The notes under the pieces are model-generated. The model did no database searches. It was given only the letters and a program-made list of their open reading frames with translations, and had not been told where the DNA came from. Both the position numbers and the translations under genes were made by a program. A stretch of DNA of 64,000 bases from Fodinicola feengrottensis (lineage in GTDB: Bacteria > Actinomycetota > Actinomycetes > Mycobacteriales > HKI-0501): positions 184,710-248,709 of the forward strand of contig NZ_WOTO01000004.1 of assembly GCF_010993775.1 (NCBI RefSeq), written 5' to 3'. Each line of letters begins with the position of its first letter. The first letter of the stretch is position 1. Below are positions 1 to 9,169 of this stretch, one piece after another.

Positions 1-208
1 CGAGTGGGCGATTTGCCGGATTTGTCGATGATTGTTGCGCAGAGTGTCCGACAATCCCGCCGTCACCGTGGCTTCCGATGCGAGTTACGCACCGTTACCG
101 CCCTCTCCGAGACAGCATTTATGCAGGTGACACGCCGCGCGCCTCCCGTACGCACAGCCTGGGCCGGCTTATCGTCACAGACGTCCAGATCGTGACCAGG
201 AGGCTCGG

Positions 209-454
209 ATGAATGCGCAGCGTGTCGGCCGGCACCGGCTTGGCCAGCCTGGCCTGCGCTACTGCCGCGAGATCCCGGAGGTCCTTGCCCGGCTCGAACC
301 GACCACGTCCCGAAACCAGCACGCGACCGAGCCCGCCCGATGGCGGATCCGGCCGGCGCTCGTTTTCGGGGTAGCCGCGGCGGCCAGCGCCGCGGTGGTC
401 GGCGGATGGCTGGCCACCGGATCCACCGCCCTCGCAGACATTCTCGGGCGGTAG
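209..454 (+). CDS. Small single-pass membrane protein, unknown function
   Basis: An 81-residue protein of unknown function. The start is supported by an AGGAGG ribosome-binding site 5 to 6 bases before the ATG. The N-terminal half is basic and polar. Residues about 49-74 form one hydrophobic segment rich in Ala, Val and Gly, followed by a very short tail, so it is probably a single-pass membrane protein with the N-terminus inside. No catalytic motif is visible. The next gene downstream is on the opposite strand, so it is not in an evident operon. It could be the truncated end of a larger membrane protein, but the clean ribosome-binding site argues for a real small gene. Confidence 0.5.
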   Translation: MNAQRVGRHRLGQPGLRYCREIPEVLARLEPTTSRNQHATEPARWRIRPALVFGVAAAASAAVVGGWLATGSTALADILGR

Positions 455-639
455 CACAGCACAGGTCGCATGTCGACCAGACCGACTCCGCGTCGACGGA
501 GCCGGTCGTGGAGTCGCGTACGCCATTGCTTCGATGTTGGTCAAATGTGACAGATCGCCGTCCAAGTCATGACAATTGCGCCTGTTATGGCGAATGTCCC
601 CGCGTGAAGGTATTCAACGGCCGGCGCACTGGTAGCCCG

Positions 640-1490
640 TCAGCGGGCCGGGTTGAGGCGCTGCGAACCGATAACGGACAGCAGCTGGAGTTTCTGGTAG
701 CCGTCGGTGCCTGGTGAAGCGGTGAAGACCAGCAGCGCCTGATCACGGCCCTCGGTGAACAGGACCTGGCAGTCGAGTTCGATCATGCCGAGCTCCGGAT
801 GAATGATCCGTTTGTGCCGCTCGGAACGAAACGCGACCTCGTGCTGCTCCCACAGCTCGGCGAACTCACGACTGTCCGTACGCAGCCGGTCGACCAGCTC
901 GACAACGCGGTCGTCCGGGCCGCGGCTGAGCGCCGACCGCAGGTTGGCCACCACGAACCGGCTGTGGTTGGCGTGGTCGGACGACGGAAAGCTCAGCCGC
1001 TCGGTGGGATCGGTGAACCAGCGATAGGCGCCGCTGCGCGCCAGCCCGGTGAACCGAAGCCGGTCGCCAAGAAGGGCCACCGCCAGCCGGTTCTGCGCGA
1101 GTGTCTCGGCCAGGTCGGAGATGACGGCGGCGGGCGTGTCGTCAAGCCGGTCGAGTACGCGCATCAGTGCCGGGCTGACGTGGTCGCTGCGTCGTGCCCG
1201 GGCGGGGGTGCCATGCCCGGCCAGCCGGAACAGGTGGTCGCGCTCGTCCACGGTCAGTCGCAGGCCGCGGGCCAACGCGGTCAGCATCTGCTCGGACGGC
1301 CGCGACCGCGCTGCTGGTCCAGCCGGCAGTAGTAGTCGGTGGACATGCCGGTCAGTCCGGCGACCTCCTCGCGACGCAGCCCGGCCGTGCGCCTGCGCGG
1401 CCCTTTGGGCAGCCCGACATCCTCGGGTTGCAACGCCTCCCGGCGATGTCGGAGAAAGTCGGCCAACTGCGGTCTGTCCACGTCGTCCAT
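640..1490 (-). CDS. XRE-family regulator with MmyB-like ligand domain (frame broken near 1310)
   Basis: Predicted DNA-binding transcription regulator of about 280 residues. The N-terminus has a helix-turn-helix (LRREEVAGLTGMSTDYY, about residues 34-50) typical of the XRE group that carries a MmyB-like C-terminal domain. The C-terminal part has the family's tryptophan-containing stretch (LWEQHEV) and ends in QLLSVIGSQ. Start chosen at MDDVDRPQL. The two halves lie in different frames, joined at about 1305-1312 where the family continues from the HTH into PSEQMLTALARGL. A one-base loss there explains it. Such regulators usually control an adjacent oxidoreductase; the divergent FMN enzyme at 1780 is a candidate target by position only. 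Confidence 0.75.
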
Positions 1491-1560
1491 TATTCGACAG
1501 GACCGTACCGTCAACCAGGGACCACCAATCCGTGCCTTGCGGCACGATCGGAGAACAGCG

Positions 1561-1752
1561 CGAGCGTTGGCCGAACGCGAGGTCGTACGAGCGAAAACCG
1601 GCTATGGCGGCGACTGGACACCTGCTCATATGGACGCTGTGCTTCGGACCGGAACGGCTCGCCGCGGCCTCTGGCTGGACACCTCCGCGCAGTCGCCCGC
1701 CGAGACCGTCGACGCGATCGTCGCGGGTATGGGCGAGGCCCTGGTGACCTGA
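1561..1752 (+). pseudogene. C-terminal remnant of a P-loop kinase/phosphotransferase-like protein
   Basis: An open stretch of about 64 codons has no start or ribosome-binding site of its own. It reads like the C-terminal end of small AAA/P-loop kinases: a YGGDWTP segment followed by GLWLDTSAQSPAETVDAI. The nucleotide-binding part is absent; the region where it should lie is occupied by the divergent HTH gene. I infer a truncated relic. It could instead be a fortuitous reading frame; the coherent acidic/hydrophobic pattern at the end makes the relic reading moderately likely. Confidence 0.35.
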
Positions 1753-1779
1753 CGTCCCATGTTCGGCAAGATGAGGATC

Positions 1780-2807
1780 ATGCGCTGGACAGACGGACTG
1801 GCGACCTCGCGGCCACCAGACTCTCCCCCTCGGTCTACCAGTATTTCCGCCGCGGTGCGTCCGGCGAGCGGACCGCGGCGGAGGCCGTGGACGCTTGGGA
1901 CCAGCTGCGCTTGCGGCCGCACATGTTGCGGAACGTCTCAGCGGTTTCGACCGCGACGACCGTGCTCGGCACTGAGATTCGTACGCCCATCCTGGTCTCG
2001 CCTTCGACCTTGCAGGTCATGTGCGACCCCTGCGGTGAGGCGGCGACCGCGACCGGAGTGGGCGCCGCCGGCTCGCTGATGTGCGTCACCAGCAACACCG
2101 GAGTGCCGTTCGCGAAGGTCGGCGAGACCGGCACGCCATGGTGGGTGCAGGCGTATTTGCTGCGTGATCGCGGGCTGTGCCGGGACATGCTGGTACGCGC
2201 CCGGGAGGCCGGCGCGCGGGCGGTGGTGCTGACCGCCGACGTGCCTGTGGTCGGGACGCCACCGCCGACCGAGATTCCGGATGTCTGGGGCGTCGTACCG
2301 GCCGGCAGCACGATGGCGAACTGGGGCTCCCATTCTCCGGACCGCGCCGACGACCTGAGCCTCGACGACCTCGGATGGCTACGCGAGGTCAGCGGGTTGC
2401 CGGTGGTCCTGAAGGGCGTGCTGCGCGGCGACGATGCCCGGGACGCGGTCTCGGCCGGCGCGTCCGCGATCATGGTGTCCAACCACGGCGGCCGGCAGCT
2501 GGACGGCGCGGTCTCGACCGCGTACGCGCTGCCCGAGGTGGCGAATGCCGTGAGCGGAACGGACGCCGAGGTCTACGTCGACGGCGGCATCCGCCGCGGC
2601 GAGCACGTGCTTTCCGCGCTCGCACTGGGCGCTCGGGCCGTCTTCGTCGGCCGACCGGTCCTCTATGCCCTCGCGGTCGACGGCGCCGCCGGCGTCCAGC
2701 GGCTGCTCACCGACCTCACCGCCGAGCTGGCACACGCGCTCGCGCTGGCCGGCTCCGCGTCGCCCGCTGATGTCCCGGGCGACCTCGTCGTACGGCCGCC
2801 AGTCTGA
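1780..2807 (+). CDS. FMN-dependent alpha-hydroxy acid dehydrogenase/oxidase (frame broken near 1808)
   Basis: Member of the FMN-binding (S)-2-hydroxy acid oxidase family (lactate, glycolate or mandelate oxidising enzymes), about 345 residues. Visible motifs in order: VYQYFRRGA near the N-terminus, where other members have a Tyr-rich loop; PILVSPSTLQ in the first barrel strands; VVLKGVL with the active-site Lys; SNHGGRQLDG with the catalytic His and the substrate-binding Arg; DGGIRRGEHV; and GRPVLYALA near the end. The N-terminal 8 to 10 codons (MRWTDGLA) are in another frame, so a small indel near 1805-1812 is needed. The substrate cannot be read from the sequence. Confidence 0.85.
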
Positions 2808-2826
2808 CGGTTTCGCGGCCCACTCG

Positions 2827-3047
2827 AAAAATGCCGCCCCCGAATCGAGGGTTCTCGGCGCGTACGACAGTTTCGCGGCGCACCTACTGGATCCTCGAGT
2901 GCGGAACAAAATCCCACACTCGACACCGGGAGCGGGCCAAAGTCCCACAGTCAACATCCCGACCCCCACCGGGGTCAGTTACCTACATTCTTACGAGCCG
3001 AAACTGTCAGACCCGGCGCGAAGACTCGATTCGGGGGCGGCATTTTT
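2827..3047. repeat. 221-bp element bounded by 23-bp perfect inverted repeats
   Basis: Positions 2827-2849 and 3025-3047 are perfect reverse complements (23 bp, beginning AAAAATGCCGCC). A second, inner pair is at 2866-2875 (GACAGTTTCG) and 2999-3008. The spacer holds a stem-loop also found near 20.3 kb and no convincing gene. No target-site duplication is visible. It lies in the gene-free stretch 2808-3101 between the FMN enzyme and the erm leader, so it may be a MITE-like relic, a strong cruciform, or a bidirectional terminator region. Beyond these repeats and the erm promoter I see nothing else in that gap. Confidence 0.7.
2895..2923. repeat. Stem-loop copy 1 of a dispersed repeat
   Basis: The stem TCGAGTG/CACTCGA closes the loop GCGGAACAAAATCCCA. 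Nearly the same sequence occurs at 20332-20362, with the loop AACAAAACC and a longer 11-bp stem. The conserved loop as well as the stem points to a shared element rather than chance hairpins. Confidence 0.6.
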
Positions 3048-3065
3048 GGGGGTAGCAATAAGCGG

Positions 3066-3094
3066 TGGAGTGCGGGGCACTGCTGCACTAGTGT
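3066..3094 (+). promoter_or_regulatory. Putative promoter of the erm leader (leaderless)
   Basis: TAGTGT at 3089-3094 resembles an actinobacterial -10 box, and a weak -35 (TGGAGT, 3066-3071) lies 17 bp upstream. The -10 box ends 7 bases before the leader-peptide ATG at 3102. Transcription would therefore begin at or next to that ATG, giving a leaderless message. This is inferred from spacing only. Confidence 0.4.
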
Positions 3095-3101
3095 CACCGC
3101 C

Positions 3102-3155
3102 ATGGGAGTAACCACTTTCGGCGTGACCGCGTTCATGCGGCTGCGCGTGCGGTGA
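3102..3155 (+). CDS. Leader peptide of the erm gene, MGVTTFGVTAFMRLRVR
   Basis: A 17-codon reading frame ends 124 bases before the erm start. It contains Arg-Leu-Arg, the +X+ motif at which macrolide-bound ribosomes are known to stall in other Erm leader peptides (the ErmDL type). A strong terminator-like hairpin stands between it and erm. The expected role is regulatory: stalling in the presence of a macrolide would change RNA folding so that transcription continues into erm. There is no ribosome-binding site, which agrees with the -10 box placed for leaderless initiation. The peptide itself probably has no other function. Confidence 0.65.
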   Translation: MGVTTFGVTAFMRLRVR

Positions 3156-3168
3156 GGCCGGCGACGCC

Positions 3169-3239
3169 CTGATCCCCTGACGGGTCAGTGAAGTACGTCG
3201 TCGGTTGCCACGCTTAGCCAGCGGCTGAGCGTGGCTTTC
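3169..3239 (+). terminator. Attenuator region upstream of erm
   Basis: The main hairpin pairs 3207-3219 with 3223-3235 (GCCACGCTTAGCC with GGCTGAGCGTGGC; one G-T pair, loop AGC). It is followed by TTTCG and a pyrimidine tract, as in an intrinsic terminator. A second small hairpin at 3169-3188 (CTGA-CCC with GGG-TCAG) sits just after the leader stop codon and could be part of an alternative fold. The arrangement leader ORF, hairpin, terminator, erm is the classic layout of ribosome-mediated transcription attenuation. Confidence 0.65.
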
Positions 3240-3279
3240 GTCATTTCCCCCCCAGACGTACTCACTGGAGGACACTCCC

Positions 3280-4013
3280 ATGTCCCATGGCATACATTTC
3301 CTGACCGACAAACGAGTTGTTGTTCACGCCATGCTGCGATCAGCCCGGCCGGCGGCGGGCGACCTGATCGTGGAATTCGGCCCGGGGCAGGGCGCGCTCA
3401 CTGCGCCTCTTTCCCGTACCGGTGCGCGGATTCTCGCGATCGAGCGAGATCCGGCCTTCGTCCGCCGGCTGGAACGCCGGTTCGCCGGTCAGGTGCGGGT
3501 CGTGCACGCAGACCTGCGGGACGTGCCGCTGCCCAGGCGCCCGTACGCGGTAGTTGCGAACGTCCCCTTTGCCGTGTCGACTGCACTCGTACGGCGACTG
3601 TTGCACCCGACCAGCCCGATGACCGCGCCGACCTGCTGGTCGAGTGGGGCTTCGCGGTCCGGCTGGCCCGGAGCTGCCCGCGCACCGCCGAGGAGGCCGG
3701 CTGGGCCGCGTCGTACGCGATCAGGGTGGCGGCCCGCGTACCAGCGGCGAGCTTCTCCCCCGCCCCCCGCGTCGACGCCGCCCATCTCGTCATTCGGCGT
3801 ACGACCACACTGTCCAGACCGGTCCGTGACCTGATCCGTCGGGGTTTCGCCGAGCCCCGGCTGCCGATCGCGGCGGCCGTCGGTGAGATCCACCCACGCA
3901 GACGCGCGCATCGGCTACTGACCTCGACCGGCATCGACCCGCCGACCCCGATCTCCACCCTGACCGCGCCGCAATGGAACCGCCTCGCCACCGCCCTCAC
4001 CGTCAACTCCTGA
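3280..4013 (+). CDS. erm: Erm-type 23S rRNA (adenine-N6) methyltransferase (frame broken near 3605)
   Basis: Methylates a 23S rRNA adenine (A2058 in the family) using S-adenosylmethionine, which blocks macrolide, lincosamide and streptogramin B binding. It has a strong GGAGG site 7 bases before the ATG. The N-terminus (HFLTDKRVV) matches the family's entry motif. The SAM-binding loop is VEFGPGQGALT (about residues 29-39), the acidic end of the next strand is IERD, and the catalytic NVPF replaces the more common N-[IL]-P-[YF]. The C-terminal half continues in another frame from LLVEWGFAVRLAR to the stop; one missing base near 3600-3610 restores it, giving about 244 residues. The leader peptide and attenuator suggest drug-inducible expression. 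Confidence 0.88.
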
Positions 4014-4030
4014 GTTGCCGAACAAAAACA

Positions 4031-4067
4031 AACCAGGCCCCGACCGGCGAGCGGTCGGGGCCTGGTT
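4031..4067. terminator. Bidirectional terminator between erm and rpsA
   Basis: A perfect 15-bp hairpin (4031-4045 with 4053-4067, loop GGCGAGC), GC-rich in the stem with an A-rich left flank that reads as a U-run on the minus strand. It stands between two convergent genes, so it mainly serves the end of rpsA. Confidence 0.8.
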
Positions 4068-4080
4068 CGTTAGCTGACTA

Positions 4081-5567
4081 CTAGTTGCCGCCGGAGAGCT
4101 TGGCGCGCAGGGCCGCCAGCGCCTCGTCGGTGGCCAGCGTCCCGCCGGTGGAGGCGTCGGTGTCCGAAGAGTACGAGGACGGGGCGCTGCCGCCGCCGCC
4201 ACCCGTGCCGCCGGTGGCACTGGCCTCCGCGTCGGCCTTCTGGGCCGCCGCGATCTGCTTCTGGTGCGCGTCGAACCGGGACTGGGCCTCGGCGTACTGC
4301 CGCTCCCACTCCTCCCGCTGCTTGTCGAAGCCGTCGAGCCAGTCGTTGGTCTCGGGGTCGAAGCCCTCGGGGTAGATGTAGTTGCCCGAGTCGTCGTACT
4401 GAGCGGCCATGCCGTACTGCGCCGGGTCGAACTCGGCCGGCTCGACCGTTCCGCCCTCGTTGGCCTGCTTCAGCGACAGCGAGATCCGGCGGCGCTCCAG
4501 GTCGATGTCGATGACCTTGACCAGGATCTCGTCGCCCACGTTGACGACCTGCTCCGGGATCTCCACGTGCCGCTCGGCCAGCTCGGAGATGTGCACCAGG
4601 CCCTCGATGCCCTCGTCGACACGGACGAACGCGCCGAACGGCACCAGCTTGGTGACCCGACCCGGCACGACCTGGGCGATCGCGTGAGTACGGGCGAACT
4701 GGCGCCACGGGTCTTCCTGGGTCGCCTTGAGCGACAGCGCGACACGCGCTCCCGATCCAGATCGACGTCCAGAACCTCGACCTCGACCTCCTGGCCGACC
4801 TCGACGACCTCGGACGGGTGGTCGATGTGCTTCCAGGACAGCTCCGAGACGTGCACGAGACCGTCGACACCGCCCAGGTCCACGAACGCACCGAAGTTGA
4901 CGATGCTGGAGACGACACCCTTGCGGACCTGGCCCTTGGCGAGCTTGTTGAGGAACTCGCTGCGCACCTCGGACTGGGTCTGCTCCAGCCACTGGCGGCG
5001 GGACAGCACCACGTTGTTGCGGTTCTTGTCCAGCTCGATGATCTTGGCCTCGAGCTCACGGCCGACATACGGCTGGAGGTCGCGGACCCGACGCATCTCG
5101 ACCAGCGACGCGGGCAGGAAGCCGCGCAGCCCGATGTCCAGGATCAGGCCGCCCTTGACGACCTCGATGACCGTACCGGTGACCACACCGTCGGCTTCCT
5201 TGATCTGCTCGATCGTGCCCCAGGCGCGCTCGTACTGCGCGCGCTTCTTGGACAGGATCAGTCGACCTTCCTTGTCCTCCTTCTGGAGAACCAGGGCTTC
5301 GACGTGGTCGCCAACGGAGACAACCTCGGACGGGTCGACATCGTGCTTGATCGACAGCTCGCGGGACGGGATGACGCCCTCGGTCTTGTAACCGATGTCC
5401 AGCAGCACCTCGTCCCGGTCGACCTTGACGATCGTGCCTTCGACGATGTCTCCGTCGTTGAAATACTTGATTGTCTCGTCGATGGCGGCGAGGAACGCCT
5501 CCTCCGACCCGATGTCGTTGACCGCTACCTGCGGAGTCTTCGGGGGTGCCTGGGTGCTGCTCGTCAT
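4081..5567 (-). CDS. rpsA: 30S ribosomal protein S1 (frame broken near 4742)
   Basis: RNA-binding protein of the small ribosomal subunit that helps mRNA docking. About 494 residues with four S1 domains: EGTIVKVDRDEVLLDIG (domain 1), TGTVIEVVKGGLILDIG (2), KGVVSSIVNFGAFVDLG (3) and PGRVTKLVPFGAFVRV (4), then an acidic, Gly-rich tail. This matches actinobacterial S1 almost throughout. Start taken at MTSSTQAP as in relatives; an upstream in-frame ATG at 5609 is also possible. Near 4742 the sequence has two extra bases (CG) just after DLDRERVS, which splits an essential gene and must be a sequence error or a recent mutation. Confidence 0.95.
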
Positions 5568-5780
5568 CTGGGGGGTTGCTCCGGTGGGTGGTTTATGGAA
5601 TTGGTCCATTGCCGCGAACTCTTCCGGCGGAACGGGCAGCGAACGGGGGGAACTTTCCGGATCCGCCCCACCGTTTGACCGGTGGGAGCGATGCCGGGCT
5701 GTCCCTCTAGAAACGCGGACGAACCGACGAACGCGGACCTGCTCCCTGCTGAGGCACACAGAATCCACGGCGCACGCTCG

Positions 5781-5811
5781 AGCGTACCGCGCCCCTGGTT
5801 GACAGGTCCAA
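5781..5811 (-). promoter_or_regulatory. Possible rpsA promoter
   Basis: On the minus strand TTGGAC (5806-5811) and TACGCT (5781-5786) are 19 bp apart, about 210 bp before the rpsA start. A plus-strand TTGACA at 5799-5804 overlaps it. The spacing is not ideal, so this is tentative. Confidence 0.3.
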
Positions 5812-5920
5812 CGTCCCCCGGCACTATCTTCACAGCTCAGGCGGTGGGTTCGCATTCAGTGCGATTCCCCCAGAATCCCACCGAAAAACGCCGGGCGACA
5901 CTCCCATCTGAGGGCGCCCG

Positions 5921-5926
5921 TACGAT
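5921..5926 (+). promoter_or_regulatory. -10 box for leaderless methyltransferase gene
   Basis: TACGAT ends 6 bases before the ATG at 5933, and there is no Shine-Dalgarno sequence between them. This is the spacing expected when transcription starts at the A of the start codon. Confidence 0.45.
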
Positions 5927-5932
5927 CGGCGC

Positions 5933-6775
5933 ATGCCCGCCACCGACCCACACGTCTCGGCCACCGTACGGCTCGGCACGGTCGGGGTGGCCCACAAACC
6001 CGTCTCGGCGGCCGAGAGCATCGCCGCCAACCGGCTGTGGTGGGACGCGGACGCGGACGACTACGTGGCCGAGCACGGCGATTTCCTCGGCGAGGCCAGC
6101 TTCGTCTGGTGCCCGGAGGGCGTGACCGAGGCCGACGCCCAGCTGCTGGGCGCGGTCGCCGGTCGCCGGGTGTTGGAGGTCGGCTGCGGTACGGCCCCGT
6201 GTTCACGCTGGCTGACCACGCAGGGGGCGTACGCGGTCGGCACCGACCTGTCCGCCGGCATGCTGCGGCACGCCCGCGTCAGCGCCGACGCGACCGGTGT
6301 CCGCCCGCCGCTGGTGCAGGCCACCGCGACCGCGCTCCCGTTCGCCGCCGCGAGTTTCGACCTGGCCTGCTCGGCGTTCGGCGCGGTGCCGTTCGTGGCT
6401 GACTCGGACCGGCTGATGGCCGAGGTGTTCCGGGTGCTGCGACCGGGCGGCCGGTGGGTTTTCTCGGTCACCCATCCGATGCGGTGGATCTTCCCCGACG
6501 ACCCGGGCGAGGACGGCCTGGTCGCGCAGAGCTCGTATTTCGACCGCACGCCGTACGTGGAGATCGACGAGCGGGGCTCGGCCACGTACGCCGAACACCA
6601 CCGCACGCTCGGCGACCGGATCCGGGAAATCGTCGGCGCGGGGTTCACTCTCACCGACTTGCTGGAGCCGGAATGGCCGGACGGGCACGCCCGGCTGTGG
6701 GGACAGTGGAGCCCGCTGCGCGGCAAGATCTTTCCCGGCGGCACCGCGATTTTCGTCTGCGACAAACCCGTTTGA
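5933..6775 (+). CDS. Class I SAM-dependent methyltransferase
   Basis: A 280-residue soluble methyltransferase of unknown substrate. The SAM-binding motif VLEVGCGTAPCSRWL is at about residues 82-96, the acidic GTDLS follows at about 103-107, and later motifs FDLACSAFGAVPF and VLRPGGRWVFS complete the Rossmann core. The N-terminal part (NRLWWDADADDYVAEHG) and the C-terminal GGTAIFVCDKP are typical of a common actinobacterial methyltransferase group. It is divergent from rpsA and probably leaderless. Reading frame intact. Confidence 0.85.
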   Translation: MPATDPHVSATVRLGTVGVAHKPVSAAESIAANRLWWDADADDYVAEHGDFLGEASFVWCPEGVTEADAQLLGAVAGRRVLEVGCGTAPCSRWLTTQGAYAVGTDLSAGMLRHARVSADATGVRPPLVQATATALPFAAASFDLACSAFGAVPFVADSDRLMAEVFRVLRPGGRWVFSVTHPMRWIFPDDPGEDGLVAQSSYFDRTPYVEIDERGSATYAEHHRTLGDRIREIVGAGFTLTDLLEPEWPDGHARLWGQWSPLRGKIFPGGTAIFVCDKPV

Positions 6776-6945
6776 GGTCAGTGGTTTCGGGGTAAGTGTG
6801 CTGGGAGTCTGTCTCGCCCCAGAAACTCATAGTTTGGGTATTTGTTCGGTAGTCATACCCGGTACCTCACGGATTGTTTGCCTCGTCCGCCGAACGCAGA
6901 GTGGGCTCCGACCACCATGGGTTCAACCGGACAAAGGGAGACACC

Positions 6946-8053
6946 TATGCGGATACCCCGCATCGCCGCCGCCGCTGGTGTGGCCATCGTCGCCACCGCG
7001 GCGCTGGCCGGCATCACCGCCCCGGCCGACGCCACCGCACCGCCGGCCGCGATGGTGCAGGCGCTGCAACGCGACCTCGGCCTCAGCCAGCCGCAGGCGA
7101 TCGCCCGGATGGCCAACCAGGCCACCGCGGCCACCCTCGGGCAGCGACTGACCCACCAGCTTGGCGACAGCTTCGCCGGCTCGTACTTCGACGCCACCAG
7201 CAACCGGCTCGTCGTGCTGGCGACCACCGCGGCCGGCCTCAGCCAGGCTCGTACGGCCGGCGCCGACGCGAAACTGGCCAAGCGTTCGGAAAAGCAGCTG
7301 TCGACCACGGTCGCCAAGCTCAACGCGGCCCGCGCGAAGGCGTCCAAGTCGATCGCGACCTGGGGTGAGGACACTGTCGGCAACACCGTGACGATGACTG
7401 TCCTCAATGGCGCCACCGCACAGGCACGCAGCTTCATCGCGGCCGCCGGCGTCGACAACTCCACGGTCAAGATCGTCGAGCGGGCCCAGCAGCCACGCAC
7501 CTTCGCGGACGTACGCGGCGGCGACGCGTACTTCATCGCCGACCAGGCCCGCTGCTCGATCGGCTTCTCCGTACAGGGCGGCTTCGTCTCGGCCGGCCAC
7601 TGCGCGGCCATCGGCAGCGACCTGAAGGCCGCCGACCAGAGCACCGCGCTGGGCACCTTCAGCGCCCACCAGTTCCCCGGCCACGACTACTCGCTGGCGA
7701 AGGTCACGTCCGCCTGGACCCCGAAACCTCTGGTGGTCAACGACAGCGGCACGCTCACGGTGGCCGGTTCCACCGAGGCAGAGATCGGCGCGGCGGTCTG
7801 CAAGTCCGGCTCCACCACCCAGTGGACCTGCGGCACGTTGAGCGCGAAGGACCAGTCGGTGCAGTACGAAGAAGGCACCGTGACCGGCATGCTGCAGACG
7901 GACGTGCACTCCGAGCCTGGCGACTCCGGCGGCTCGCTGGTGGCCGGCACCCAGGCCCAGGGCATCCTGTCCGGCGGCGACAGCACTACCACGTATTTCC
8001 AGCCCATCAACCCGGCACTGCAGGCCCTCGGCGCCACCCTCGTCACCGGCTGA
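6946..8053 (+). CDS. Secreted S1-family serine protease with propeptide (alpha-lytic/streptogrisin type)
   Basis: An exported protease precursor of about 369 residues. AAGGGAG precedes the chosen ATG at 6946. Residues 1 to about 30 are a signal peptide (MRIPRIAAAAGVAIVATAAL, cleavage after an Ala-x-Ala site). A propeptide follows to about residue 185. The mature domain starts near DVRGGDAYF and carries the catalytic His (SAGHC), Asp (HDYSLAKV) and Ser (GDSGGS). Two cysteine pairs are plausible: around the His loop, and in the VCKSGSTTQWTCG region. Frame intact; a strong terminator follows. Likely a nutritional extracellular peptidase. Confidence 0.9.
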
Positions 8054-8068
8054 CGACTCTCCACCCAG

Positions 8069-8107
8069 AAAGGGCACCGCGCTCCCTGCCGAGCGCGGTG
8101 CCCTTTT
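8069..8107 (+). terminator. Intrinsic terminator after the protease gene
   Basis: A perfect 15-bp hairpin (8069-8083 with 8092-8106) whose right arm ends in CCCTTTT. It also lies at the end of the convergent sigma factor gene and can work in both directions. Confidence 0.85.
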
Positions 8108-8127
8108 CCGGGTACAGGTTGGCTCGA

Positions 8128-9084
8128 TCAGAGCTGACTCGGCAGTTCGAACAGCGGGAAATGGTCGGTGTCCAGAAAGGACGTGATTGCACAGATCCGG
8201 TCGGCGCGCAAGGTGAGTACGTTGATCGACCATGGACGATGCGGCCCGTCGGCGTCCTCGCCCAGGTAGCAGGCGACGGCGGGTTGACCGTTCGCGCTCG
8301 TGAGCACAGATCGCCAGCTGGGGCACCTGGTCAGCGGCACCTCGACCGCGAAGTCGGTGACCGCCGCGATGCCCGCGTACCAGTGCGGCAAGGGTGGCAT
8401 GGACCAGGTGACGTCCTCGGTGAGTAGAGCGATCAACGCGTCGGCGTCGCCGCGTTGCAGGGCGGTGGCGAAGCCGGCGGCGAGCTCCCGCGCCTTCGCG
8501 TTGCCGACTGCCCATCCTTGCACTGCCGGTCCGTCCGCCGCCGGCATCCGCTGTCGGGCCCTCGCGAGTGCGGAGTTCACCGCGGTGGTGGACGTGTCCA
8601 TCATGGTGGCGATCTCGGCGGCGGAGAATCCGAGCACCTCGAACAGCAGCAGCGCCGCCCGCTGGTTGCCGGACAGGTGCTGCAACGCGGCCACGAAAGC
8701 CAGCTCGACGGCTTCGCGCCGCTCGTGACCGGCGTCTGGGTACGGGCTGAGCCAGCTGACCTCGGTCAGCGGCCTGGAGTCCAGAACCGCGCGCTTGCTG
8801 GACGGGCCGAGGTCCATCGGCAACGCCCGCCGCCCACGGGACTTCACCAGATCCAGGCACGTACGGGTCGACACCGTGTAGAGCCATCCACGCAGCGAGC
8901 TTCGCCCTTCAAAACGGGCCAACCCACGCCACGCCCGCAGCAACGCGTCCTGCAAGGCGTCGTCGGCATCGTGGATCGACCCCAGCATCCGATAGCAGTG
9001 TGCCCGCAGTTCCCCGCGCAACGGCGCGATCAGCCGGTCGAAGGCCGCGCCGTCCCCGCCCTGTGCGAGTGCCAGATCGTCCAC
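8128..9084 (-). CDS. ECF sigma factor with SnoaL-like C-terminal domain
   Basis: RNA polymerase sigma factor of about 318 residues, extracytoplasmic-function class, resembling the group with a C-terminal NTF2/SnoaL fold. Region 2 is seen in YRMLGSIHDADDALQDALLRAWRGL-type residues (about 30-55), region 4 in LSGNQRAALLLFEVLGFSA followed by AEIATMMDTSTTAVNSALARAR. The C-terminal domain contains MPPLPHWYAG, a hallmark of this group, and probably replaces an anti-sigma factor as the regulatory module. GTG at 9084 was chosen as start; another GTG lies at 9102. It is divergent from a DinB-like gene, a common partner target. Confidence 0.82.
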   Translation of the reverse strand: MDDLALAQGGDGAAFDRLIAPLRGELRAHCYRMLGSIHDADDALQDALLRAWRGLARFEGRSSLRGWLYTVSTRTCLDLVKSRGRRALPMDLGPSSKRAVLDSRPLTEVSWLSPYPDAGHERREAVELAFVAALQHLSGNQRAALLLFEVLGFSAAEIATMMDTSTTAVNSALARARQRMPAADGPAVQGWAVGNAKARELAAGFATALQRGDADALIALLTEDVTWSMPPLPHWYAGIAAVTDFAVEVPLTRCPSWRSVLTSANGQPAVACYLGEDADGPHRPWSINVLTLRADRICAITSFLDTDHFPLFELPSQL

Positions 9085-9169
9085 TGCACCAATATTGCCC
9101 ACGACCGACGATTCTGCCGTACGCCGGCAGTCACCTCCTCCAAACCCGAACCAACAGGAGCGAGTGCAC

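Noticed and set aside
2827..3047. Complete insertion sequence
   Set aside because: There is no transposase reading frame inside the inverted repeats and no target-site duplication, so I only call it a repeat element.
6923..8887. A 654-codon minus-strand frame across the protease and sigma factor genes
   Set aside because: Low-complexity Gly/Arg translation, no ribosome-binding site, and it covers two well-supported genes in other frames.
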